Of a stretch of 64,000 nt of DNA, positions 18,229 to 24,945 are shown piece after piece. The translations under genes were made by a program, and so were the position numbers. The stretch is taken from NCBI GenBank assembly GCA_937927235.1, contig CALBCM010000027.1, forward strand, positions 62,001 through 126,000, read 5' to 3'. The notes beneath the pieces were generated by a model, which made no database searches, was not told the origin of the DNA, and saw only the letters and a program-made list of their open reading frames with translations. Source of the stretch: an uncultured Johnsonella sp. (GTDB lineage Bacteria; Bacillota; Clostridia; Lachnospirales; Lachnospiraceae). The stretch's first letter is position 1, and each line of letters opens with the position of its first letter.

Positions 18229-18693
18229 ATGCGACGCAGCGACAGAGAAGTAAAAGACATAAATGATATAGCTGAAATAATTAAAGAATGTGATGTATGT
18301 AGACTGGCACTCAATGATAAAGACTATCCCTATATCCTTCCGGTCAATTTTGCAATGAAAATAGAAGAGGAGAAAATCAGCTTATATTTTCATGGTGCAG
18401 TTGAAGGGAGAAAATATGCAGTTATAGCAGCTGACAATAAAGCAAGCTTTGAAATGGACTGCGGACATAAGCTTATTTCGGATGTTAAAAGAGGCTACTG
18501 CACTATGAGCTATAAAAGTGTTATAGGCTATGGAAAAATAATTGAGGTATTTGATGAGGAAAAATATGAGGGGCTTTGCCTGCTGGTGAATCACTTTCAT
18601 AAGGAGGGATTTGAATTTAATCCTGCTGCCATACCTCGTACCAGAGTCTTTAAGCTTGAGGTTGAACATCTTACCGGAAAAATCAAAGCCTGA
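18229..18693 (+). CDS. Pyridoxamine 5'-phosphate oxidase-fold protein (NimA-like)
   Basis: The 154-residue flavin-binding split-barrel protein starts MRRSDREVKDINDIAEII, then CDVCRLAL and YPYILPVNF, the opening typical of the NimA-like pyridoxamine-phosphate-oxidase-related group common in clostridia. KSVIGYGKIIEV and the central FEMDC stretch fit FMN-binding strands. Some relatives reduce 5-nitroimidazoles, but most are uncharacterised, so the reaction is not assigned. It is one of few plus-strand genes, monocistronic, with a strong AAAGGAGG site and its own terminator overlapping the stop codon. Confidence 0.88.
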   Translation: MRRSDREVKDINDIAEIIKECDVCRLALNDKDYPYILPVNFAMKIEEEKISLYFHGAVEGRKYAVIAADNKASFEMDCGHKLISDVKRGYCTMSYKSVIGYGKIIEVFDEEKYEGLCLLVNHFHKEGFEFNPAAIPRTRVFKLEVEHLTGKIKA

Positions 18694-18712
18694 GCTTTTG
18701 CTCAGGCTTTTT
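18685..18712 (+). terminator. Terminator of the PNPOx-fold gene
   Basis: A perfect 11-bp stem AAAGCCTGAGC/GCTCAGGCTTT with a TTTT loop is followed by TT. The stop codon TGA (18691-18693) lies inside the stem. Confidence 0.92.
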
Positions 18713-18769
18713 AACTTTGTACCTTTAGTACTATATTAATGCCTTTCAGCATTAATCCTATAAATTAAT

Positions 18770-19348
18770 TTAATTTCCATATCTTATATCATGGTTATAG
18801 GGATAAAAACCGGATAAATCACCTCCACGTTCATTAATCAGCTCTATACCATCTATCTGTCTTAATGAATTCCATCTTACAGATATATAATCATTAGATT
18901 GTGTTGTATTGGCAAATTTAATTTCTATTCCGCTGCCATAAGCAAGAATCTCAGATTCAGTACCATACCATATATCTTGCCCATTCTTAGTACAAGAAAT
19001 ATATACTCTACCGTCGTCTGAAAATTGTCCTATTTCAATTTCATTTGCCCCACGTGTATATATTTTTTGAGCACCTTGATACATTGTATTTGTATCTATA
19101 TATCTTCCATTTCTGTCTACATAAAAGTTATCCGGAGTAGTAGTATTTTCTGCCATATAGCCATTTGAATAAAAATAATACCAATATTCTCCAATCTTTT
19201 TCCAAGTATTTCTGGGATAACTGCCGTTATTTTCTTCATACCACCATCCATTATTATCTCTGTGCCAAGTAGCAGCATAGGAGCAGATAAATGTCAAACT
19301 GCTAAGTAAGCATGAAATTACCGCAATTTTTATCAGGCTCTTTTTCAT
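18770..19348 (-). CDS. Small secreted protein with cell-wall-binding repeats
   Basis: The 192-residue protein has a signal peptide (MKKSLIKIAVISCLLSSLTF, ending near AYAATW). Two or three choline-binding-type modules follow: WHRDNNGWWYEENNG, then WKKIGEYWYYFYSNGYM and FYVDRNGRYID. The C-terminal 110 residues contain a beta-rich stretch (IEIGQFSDDGRVYISC, WYGTESEIL) that I do not recognise. The start at 19348 is preferred over an in-frame ATG 9 nt upstream because AAAGG lies directly against the latter. A folded 60-nt structure lies just upstream (19380-19442). Role unknown, probably wall-associated. Confidence 0.8.
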   Translation of the reverse strand: MKKSLIKIAVISCLLSSLTFICSYAATWHRDNNGWWYEENNGSYPRNTWKKIGEYWYYFYSNGYMAENTTTPDNFYVDRNGRYIDTNTMYQGAQKIYTRGANEIEIGQFSDDGRVYISCTKNGQDIWYGTESEILAYGSGIEIKFANTTQSNDYISVRWNSLRQIDGIELINERGGDLSGFYPYNHDIRYGN

Positions 19349-19379
19349 AAATATCATCCTTTCACTTATTGTAATTTTC

Positions 19380-19442
19380 AGGCTGAAGCCCTCTACATTC
19401 AGGCAGTAAAACGGGGGCACCGTTTTAGTTTTGCTTCAGCCT
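19380..19442 (-). other. Structured leader upstream of the small wall-binding protein gene
   Basis: A perfect 10-bp outer stem (AGGCTGAAGC/GCTTCAGCCT) encloses a second perfect 7-bp hairpin (AAAACGG/CCGTTTT) and an 18-nt single-stranded arm. It lies 32 nt before the start codon of the downstream gene. It matches no regulatory RNA class that I can name. Confidence 0.55.
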
Positions 19443-19495
19443 TTATTTTATATAAAACTCTCATACCTCTCCTCATTTATATATTATATCCTTGC

Positions 19496-19525
19496 CAAAA
19501 AAAACACCCTACCCATATGGGTAGG
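19496..19525 (-). terminator. Terminator of the DNA glycosylase gene
   Basis: A palindromic stem CCTACCCATATGGGTAGG (19508-19525) overlaps the gene's last codons and is followed on the minus strand by a run of eight T. Confidence 0.9.
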
Positions 19526-20003
19526 ATGAACATAAAAATTTTTTCCACTCAGCTATAAGCCTCTCCAGGCTCCATGCAGCATTAGCCGGTGAAGTTGAGG
19601 GCAGACAGATTGCTTCTATTCCTGTTCTCTTCTCAGAATATTTCTTATATAAACTCTGAGCACTCTTTCCGTTCACTATGATTTTTTTTATACAGCTTTG
19701 TTTAATTATTAGAGAAATATCATTCGGAATTACATTTTTTATGCTGCTGTCCTCAGAGCCTCTGATGTTACAGGCCGCCGCAGCATCCCAAAGCGCCAGC
19801 TCATTTCTAAGCACTAATTCCTCTTTTTCTTCATTATTTATTGGTACTTTTTCACTATATATTGCCGACAGCACTTTCCAAAACCTGTTGCGTGGATGAC
19901 CGTAATAATATCCGGTTTCCCTTGATTTTACTGAAGGGAAAGAGCCAAGTATCAAAATTTTGGATTTTTCATTATAGGTCGGCGGAAACGGATGAATCAG
20001 CAT
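19509..20003 (-). CDS. DNA-deoxyinosine glycosylase, uracil-DNA glycosylase superfamily (Mug-like)
   Basis: The 164-residue protein has the UDG-superfamily motif 1 ILGSFPSVKSRETGYYYGHP, followed by NRFWKVLSAIY. The C-terminal motif is LPSTSPANAAW, the typical pattern of the hypoxanthine-DNA glycosylase branch (family 6) in Firmicutes. The Asn in GHPRNRFW sits where this branch carries its catalytic or substrate-contacting Asn. It should remove deaminated bases such as hypoxanthine from DNA. AGGAGAG precedes the ATG, and the gene stands alone with its own terminator. Confidence 0.87.
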   Translation of the reverse strand: MLIHPFPPTYNEKSKILILGSFPSVKSRETGYYYGHPRNRFWKVLSAIYSEKVPINNEEKEELVLRNELALWDAAAACNIRGSEDSSIKNVIPNDISLIIKQSCIKKIIVNGKSAQSLYKKYSEKRTGIEAICLPSTSPANAAWSLERLIAEWKKFLCSSYPYG

Positions 20004-20039
20004 GCTCTCTCCTGTGCATATTATTTTAAATTGACCTAT

Positions 20040-20190
20040 TTTGACACTCCCCTGCCTTTAAGCATGAGGAGTGTCAAGAATATCTGTTTTATATCACATA
20101 GAAACCTCTGCACAACAGGTGCGCAGTCGAACCTTCCGAAATTTTAGAAATTTTAAAGTCGATTTTCCCTAAAAAGCAGAGATAAACATC
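20040..20190. repeat. Hairpin-rich relic, IS200/IS605 end-like
   Basis: TTGACACTCC pairs with GGAGTGTCAA around TGCCTTTAAGCATGA (20040-20076). Next to it, on the minus strand, are CTCTGC/GCAGAG and GCAC/GTGC pairs (20100-20190). The imperfect hairpin with a TTTAAGC apex resembles the subterminal hairpins of IS200/IS605 elements, such as the one at 24578-24620. No transposase gene adjoins it, so it would be an orphan end; this is an inference. Confidence 0.4.
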
Positions 20191-20191
20191 C

Positions 20192-21118
20192 CTAAATAAT
20201 TCCCATTTCCATCAATGTTAATAAAATAGGTATGCTAATTACACAAAGTACTGTTGAAAGAATAATCATCAGACTATATACAAAGCATTCAATTCCTTTT
20301 TCATTTGCTAGAATTAAAGGCATATTTCCTACCGGCATCCCGAAAATAATCATACATACAGCAGTAGTATTTCCGTCAATTTTAAATAAGTGCAAAAGCG
20401 GCATCAGTAATAACGGAATCACCAGAAGTTTAACTACCGAAAAAATATAGAGCTTGGGCTGGCAAAATATTTTCTTCAAGTCAGACTGTGCCGCATTAAA
20501 CCCTACCGTTACCAATGCCAAGGGTGAAGCTACATTTCCTAAATAGGTCACTGCCGTACCTATAAATTCCGGCAGGCGAATTTCAAAAATAATGATTGCA
20601 ACGGCTGATAAACCGGCGATCGTACCTGAATTAATCATTTTTTTCATGGATTTTAGAGAGAATTTCCCCTCTAAAACAGCAACTCCATAGGAATACAGCA
20701 CAATGGAATAAATAAGAATAAATTCCGCCACATATACCACATACTGAGAGCCCAACACCGTAGATACTACAGGAATGCCTATAAAGCCAAGATTGGAAAA
20801 TACAAACATCAGCTGGTACAGCTTTCTCTCAGAATTATCCTTAGTAAAAAATGGAGTCAGTATCATACCTAAAATAATAAAGCAAATAAACATAGCAACC
20901 GCAATCCCTGCGACCTTAACCATAAGTTCAAATGAAATCAGCCCTACCGACCCCGCCGCACTGGATACCGCCAGCAGAGGATTGAACACATTCGCAATCA
21001 TTTTTGACATCTGCTGATTCGTATGATTGTCCAGCATACCTTTTTTAGTAGCTACATACCCTGTTCCAATCATAATCAGTAAAGAAAACATCTGAAACAT
21101 TACAGTATAAAAAATCAT
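20192..21118 (-). CDS. AEC family (auxin efflux carrier-type) permease
   Basis: The 308-residue integral membrane protein has about ten hydrophobic segments in two inverted halves. Typical motifs are GYVATKKGMLD in the first loop, FSNLGFIGIPV in the middle and FGMPVGNMPLILA in the second half. Bacterial AEC members transport malate, malonate or other carboxylates, or remain unassigned; nothing here fixes the substrate. AAGGAG stands before the ATG. It looks like native sequence but borders the decayed mobile region that starts just upstream of it. Confidence 0.9.
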   Translation of the reverse strand: MIFYTVMFQMFSLLIMIGTGYVATKKGMLDNHTNQQMSKMIANVFNPLLAVSSAAGSVGLISFELMVKVAGIAVAMFICFIILGMILTPFFTKDNSERKLYQLMFVFSNLGFIGIPVVSTVLGSQYVVYVAEFILIYSIVLYSYGVAVLEGKFSLKSMKKMINSGTIAGLSAVAIIIFEIRLPEFIGTAVTYLGNVASPLALVTVGFNAAQSDLKKIFCQPKLYIFSVVKLLVIPLLLMPLLHLFKIDGNTTAVCMIIFGMPVGNMPLILANEKGIECFVYSLMIILSTVLCVISIPILLTLMEMGII

Positions 21119-21340
21119 ATTATTTGCTCCTTATGCAAGAATATCTATGTCACTATTTTATAGAATACTTCAGCTGTATAAACTGCCCATCGTATAAAGC
21201 TAATTGAATTGTAGTCGCCCTTTTTCAGGACATATACTTATACCTGCAATTTCTGATCAATTTTTAAAAATCGGCACTGCACAAATCATATCATAGATTT
21301 ATCCCTTTGAAAATCATATTTAGTTTGCTTTTTTGATTAT

Positions 21341-21375
21341 TGACAATATCAATAATATCAATAATATCAATAAAA
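21341..21375. repeat. Short AT-rich tandem repeat (9-nt unit)
   Basis: The unit AATATCAAT is repeated about three and a half times. It lies exactly where the DUF6431-like fragment loses similarity, so it probably marks the break. Confidence 0.6.
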
Positions 21376-21376
21376 A

Positions 21377-21520
21377 GGAACGTGTGTAGTATCCGTGTAT
21401 GGTTAAGCAGCTGGAATGTCCACAGGTACAGGTGATCCAGTTGAGCTGCAGATTATTAATGAGATTATTATAAAAATTTGGCGTTAAATGGTTGTTTTCT
21501 TCTACAAATAAGATTATCAT
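21377..21520 (-). pseudogene. N-terminal fragment of a DUF6431/transposase-like protein
   Basis: A start codon opens 48 residues of the type HLTPNFYNNLINNL then CTCGHSSCLTIHGYYTRS. This is the Cys-rich opening I associate with DUF6431 transposase-like proteins of clostridial mobile elements. The frame then enters a 9-nt tandem repeat and codes only a hydrophobic LLILLILLIL tail before stopping. The remainder of the gene is absent, so it is a relic. The family name is from memory and should be checked. Confidence 0.5.
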
Positions 21521-21618
21521 AGTTTTGCAAGCATATGGGCGTGCCCATTGCGAGTGAGAGAGACAGGCAACTGAACTGTGGTGGGTGGGGTGTTCCTGTC
21601 TCTTTTATTAATTATCAG

Positions 21619-22914
21619 TTATTTTTCAAGACACTCTGGTTCAAGCAAAAAGTCGTAGATATTTACAGTCAGGATACCGTATTCATCATAGTGCGGCTGC
21701 ACAATATCTTTGGTAATGACGATTTTTTTGAAAGAATCATCGATTTTTCTAAACGGTCTGATTTCCTGGCTGCGCTTTGCTTCATCAGGCAGTGAATATG
21801 CTGACTGGATATAGTACCTAGAAGACCCCAGGTTGCAGACGAAATCTACCTCCAATTGCTTGCGGGCCACTTTCCCATCCTTGTCCTTTTCTGCAATGGG
21901 AATAACGCCCACATCTACGCTATAACCACGCATACGAAGCTCATTATAAATTACATTCTCCATAGAATGGATCTGTTCAAACTGACGGAAGTTAATTCTT
22001 GCGTTGCGAAGCCCCAGGTCGGAGAAATAATATTTCTTGGGAGTTTCAATATATGCCTTGCCTTTGATGTCAAATCGTTGTGCAGATTCGATTAGGAAGG
22101 AGTCCTCAAAGTAATCCAGATACTTTTTGATGGTGTTGGCAGTAATCTTTGACTTCTTTACAGTCTTAAAAGTATTTTTCAGCTTTTCAGGATTGGTCAG
22201 AGAACCAATACTTGACGAAAGAATGTTGAGCAGATCTTCCAGTTCACCGATGTTTTTCACTCGGTTGCGTTTGGTAATATCTCGAATATAAATTTCATTG
22301 AACAAATTCTGTAATACAGCAGCCTTATCATTTGCTCCCTCACGCAACACAACCAGAGGGATGCCTCCGTAAAGCATATATTCAGATAAGCCCATGTATT
22401 TATCGCCGTCGTAAACAGTCATAAACTCAGAAAAACTCAAGGGATGCATATGAACCTCGTCACCACGACCGGCTAACTCAGTAGCAATGTCTTTGGATAA
22501 GAGTTTTGCATTACTTCCGATCATGAATACGTCCATATTATCCTTGCGCAGATAACCATTCAAAACAGCTTCAAAGCAGTCCAACATCTGAATTTCATCA
22601 AGAAGCAGATAGTACATTCCTTCATCTACGATTTTGGAACGGATATATGCCATGAACTTTTCGGGGTCAACACCACGTTTTTCTTTTTCAATCTGAATCA
22701 GACTCTCTCCAATCAGATAAAGATCGTCTGCGGAGTCAAAGGCAAAACGAATGATATGGTCAGGATCTACGCCATTATCCAATAGGTGATGGTAGAAAAG
22801 GGTATTCAGCAAATAGGATTTACCGCATCTGCGAATTCCGGTAATTACTTTAATCAGTCCGTTGTTTTTCCGTTTTATCAATTTATCTAAATAGAAGTCT
22901 CTGCGAACCTCCAT
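21619..22914 (-). CDS. AAA ATPase with DUF4143 C-terminal domain
   Basis: The 431-residue protein has an AAA_14 ATPase domain with Walker A GIRRCGKSYLL near residue 32 and Walker B YLLLDEIQML. A middle segment GSNAKLLSKDIATELAGR and a C-terminal DUF4143 part follow (KKYYFSDLGLRN, NVIYNELRMRGYSVDVG, LEVDFVC). The last resembles a restriction-like fold with an E...EVDF pattern. The start at 22914 is fixed by AAGGAGG 8 nt upstream; the open frame goes 61 codons further without support. These proteins are common, often horizontally transferred and of unknown function. By eye the gene is richer in G and C than its neighbours, consistent with transfer. Confidence 0.88.
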   Translation of the reverse strand: MEVRRDFYLDKLIKRKNNGLIKVITGIRRCGKSYLLNTLFYHHLLDNGVDPDHIIRFAFDSADDLYLIGESLIQIEKEKRGVDPEKFMAYIRSKIVDEGMYYLLLDEIQMLDCFEAVLNGYLRKDNMDVFMIGSNAKLLSKDIATELAGRGDEVHMHPLSFSEFMTVYDGDKYMGLSEYMLYGGIPLVVLREGANDKAAVLQNLFNEIYIRDITKRNRVKNIGELEDLLNILSSSIGSLTNPEKLKNTFKTVKKSKITANTIKKYLDYFEDSFLIESAQRFDIKGKAYIETPKKYYFSDLGLRNARINFRQFEQIHSMENVIYNELRMRGYSVDVGVIPIAEKDKDGKVARKQLEVDFVCNLGSSRYYIQSAYSLPDEAKRSQEIRPFRKIDDSFKKIVITKDIVQPHYDEYGILTVNIYDFLLEPECLEK

Positions 22915-22999
22915 TGTAAAACCTCCTTGCGAAAAATTTTTGCAATCTGATACATTTTTCCATTCTATAATATCATGGAAACAGACACAAATCAATAAG

Positions 23000-23245
23000 T
23001 TACATCTTCTTTGGAAAGGATTTTTGCAACCTTTGGCATTTTTCCTTTCTGAGTTCTCTGCCATATTGATGCTCTCGCCCATACGGACAGCCATCACATT
23101 CCGACTTGGTTTTCGGTGACAGAAAGATTAAGTAATAGCAATTATTTTTACCCAGACGGCAGCCCTTTCTACAATTTGTCCAAAAGTAGCAGTAACGGCA
23201 ATCGCTCGGCTTGTAACAACCGTTCGATTCTAGAGGTGTTGTCAA
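23000..23245 (-). pseudogene. Fragment of a Cys-rich protein typical of integrative conjugative elements
   Basis: The visible sequence PLESNGCYKPSDCRYC, YFWTNCRKGCRLGKNN, CYYLI, CDGCPYG matches a small Cys-rich protein common in clostridial ICEs. Relatives as I remember them continue CPYGxxxPCIGxC. Here the sequence turns into REHQYGRELRKEKC after CPYG, so the C-terminus is broken. The only start is TTG without a ribosome-binding site. Treat as a relic of an element once present. Confidence 0.55.
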
Positions 23246-23307
23246 AAATCAAAATTTGGAGTAGAATTTTATCTTATAAAGTGTAAGAGTTTTTTCATGC
23301 TTTTTCA

Positions 23308-23349
23308 TATAAAAAAAGCCGAAAACCCTTGAAAACAAAGGCTTTCGGC
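23308..23349 (-). terminator. Terminator behind the tRNA-Arg remnant
   Basis: GCCGAAAGCCTTTG pairs with CAAGGGTTTTCGGC around a TTTT loop, followed by seven T on the minus strand. It begins about 10 nt after the CCA end of the tRNA fragment, as expected for the terminator of the original tRNA gene. Confidence 0.85.
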
Positions 23350-23358
23350 GTTGTTAGC

Positions 23359-23403
23359 TGGCATCCACGAGAGGATTTGAATCTCCGACCTACCGCTTAG
23401 GAG
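23359..23403 (-). pseudogene. 3' half of a tRNA-Arg(CCU) gene, probable attachment-site scar
   Basis: On the minus strand the 45 nt run from the anticodon loop (CTCCTAAGCGG) through the variable arm GTAGGTCG, the T-arm GGAGATTCAAATCCTCT and the acceptor CGTGGATG to an encoded CCA. This is the 3' half of a clostridial tRNA-Arg(CCU). The 5' half is absent. Position 53 is A opposite C61, breaking the T-stem closing pair, so it is decayed. Site-specific integrases often recombine between the anticodon loop and the 3' end of a tRNA gene, so it reads as one att copy. Confidence 0.75.
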
Positions 23404-23442
23404 TTCAAGTCCAGCCTAACAACATAGGTTAAGAACTGTTAA

Positions 23443-24111
23443 TTAGTGTCTGTGCATATATTTATTATTTCGACCATTGCCGTAGAACTTAACACTACTA
23501 TCAGAAATATAGGATACCGCAGGGCACTTGATACCAAGGTCAATACCCATAACATTGCCATCCTCAGAATACTCAGGTTCGGCAACCTCATAGACTATTT
23601 GAGCAACTATCTTATTACCCTTGTAGACAATGCGCATGGTTCCAAGTCTTGAGTTTACAAATATGGCTTTCTGTTTATCTGTTATGGATGAACGTATGGA
23701 TATACGCTTTGACTTACCATTAATCAGAACAGGAAATTCAATGCAAGCATTCTTGATTTTGAAATTCTGGTTATTGATATAGCAGCAAGGTCTTTTAAGT
23801 ACAGGAATCTTAGGTTTTTTTACTATGCCGGCAGATTTCTGTTTGGTGAGTTTTTTGTTCTTAACAGAAACTTTATGACATTCCTTGTTGTACTTGCTAA
23901 TAATGGACTTCGCGTCACGGATACATTGATTGGTCAGCGCAGACGGAAGGTATGCATTTACATCGGCAGTTGTATATTTGCTGATAGATACGCCATTCAC
24001 AGCAACACAAACAAGGCTATTTACGGTATTGATATACTCGTTCATAGCCATGACGACAAGAGCCTTTTGTTCTTTGGTCATATAAAGCTTTACTGTTTCT
24101 GATAACTGCAT
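23443..24111 (-). pseudogene. tnpB: TnpB, C-terminally truncated
   Basis: The 222 residues correspond to the N-terminal part of an IS200/IS605 TnpB: an N-terminal helix-rich part (YMTKEQKALVVMAMNEY), a basic stretch (KKPKIPVLKRPCC), a beta domain, then the RuvC-I segment VMGIDLGIKCPAVSYIS with the first catalytic Asp. The frame ends after GRNNKYMHRH, where intact TnpB proteins of about 370-400 residues go on to RuvC-II, the zinc finger and RuvC-III. The nuclease is therefore dead, and the right end with its guide RNA is also lost. The break lies about 40 nt from the tRNA-Arg remnant. Confidence 0.85.
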
Positions 24112-24120
24112 TAATGGTAC

Positions 24121-24513
24121 CTACACATTTTTCTGATTCTCGATGTATTGTTTGATTACTGCAAGCGGAGTCCCCTTAACCGTACTGACAAAACAGCTGT
24201 TTGTCCAAAGGGTTGGAAGCCTTGATTTAAGCCAAGAAAACTCGGTTCTCAATACTTTGGAAGAATAGCCTTTTATCTGTTTTACGGCTTTATGAACTCC
24301 AAATTGTGAGTCTACTTCCATAAGCAGATGTACATGGTCAGGCATGATTTCCATTTCGATAATTTCGACATTTAATGAGTCGCAGGTTTCTTTAATCGGC
24401 TCCTTTAAGCGTACATCAACACCGTTTGCTAAAACTGAACGTCGATATTTAGGACACCATACTACATGATACTTACAAGAATAGACTACGCTGTGGTTTG
24501 ATTTATATTTCAT
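24121..24513 (-). CDS. tnpA: IS200/IS605 transposase TnpA (Y1 HUH)
   Basis: The 130-residue HUH single-strand transposase carries the metal-binding motif PDHVHLLME near residue 58 and the catalytic Tyr in VIKQYIENQ near the C-terminus. CKYHVVWCPKYRRSVL at the start and LPTLWTNSCFVSTVKG are typical. Length is slightly short but complete for the family. It should cut and join single-stranded DNA at hairpin ends during replication. The TnpA frame looks intact, while its partner TnpB is truncated. Confidence 0.93.
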   Translation of the reverse strand: MKYKSNHSVVYSCKYHVVWCPKYRRSVLANGVDVRLKEPIKETCDSLNVEIIEMEIMPDHVHLLMEVDSQFGVHKAVKQIKGYSSKVLRTEFSWLKSRLPTLWTNSCFVSTVKGTPLAVIKQYIENQKNV

Positions 24514-24577
24514 ACTTACATTATACTACTATGTTATATCTATTGCAATGAAAATTAGATGACTTTTAGCAAAAGTA

Positions 24578-24620
24578 GTCGCCTTATATCCCCATAGCTA
24601 AAGCAAGGGGCTTTACGGCG
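24578..24620. repeat. Left-end hairpin of the IS200/IS605 element
   Basis: TCGCC (24578) pairs with GGCGA (24616), enclosing CCCC-ATAGCTAAAGCAA-GGGG. Read on the minus strand it is CCCCTTGCTTTAGCTATGGGG, the usual subterminal hairpin upstream of tnpA in this family. The rest of 24514-24725 has no gene. Confidence 0.7.
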
Positions 24621-24725
24621 ATATTTTGGTAAATCTGCTTGTAATCTGCATTAATCATTCTTCCTAATTGCAATATAACTTATTACAGGATAAATGTCAA
24701 TGCAGATATTACAAGCTAATTCTCA

Positions 24726-24936
24726 TTATTCTCTTACTACGCCGATTTTCTGCTGTACGTGTTTGCCTTTTTCTATCTCGTCTACCATAGCGGGAACATA
24801 GTCCGCATAGCTTATAATACTCGTGCTTTTGCTGTTTAAAGTAAGCTCTTCACCGCTCAGAATATATTTACCGCTTCTTTCTCCATCTGCTTGGAAATCA
24901 CCGGCAGGACTGATATAGGTCCACTTAACATTATTT
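24726..24936 (-). pseudogene. 3' remnant of an NAD(P)-binding SDR-like gene
   Basis: About 69 residues (NNVKWTYISPAGDFQADG, then GKYILSGEELTLNSKS and SIISYADYVPAMVDEIEKG) match the C-terminal end of atypical NAD(P)H-binding SDR/NmrA-like proteins. The upstream part is missing: 10 nt before it the hemB gene ends in another frame. The frame continues backwards into hemB only as antiphase sequence. It is a tail left by a deletion or rearrangement. Confidence 0.7.
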
Positions 24937-24945
24937 CTCTCTTTA

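Larger units (their letters stand above)
23443..24620 (-). mobile_element. IS200/IS605-family element, right end missing
   Basis: The element comprises a TnpA gene, a truncated TnpB gene 9 nt downstream in the same direction, and a left-end hairpin upstream of tnpA. No right-end hairpin follows the tnpB break, so the element probably cannot move by itself. Confidence 0.8.

Noticed and set aside
21341..21375. CRISPR-like repeat
   Set aside because: It is a short AT-rich tandem 9-mer with no spacers; no CRISPR array or cas gene is seen in the window.
22915..23097. 61-residue N-terminal extension of the DUF4143 ATPase
   Set aside because: The MEVRRDF start has an ideal AAGGAGG site and matches the family start; the extension does not resemble the family.
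23359..23403. Functional tRNA-Arg gene
   Set aside because: Only the 3' half from the anticodon loop is present and the T-stem closing pair is broken (A53-C61).
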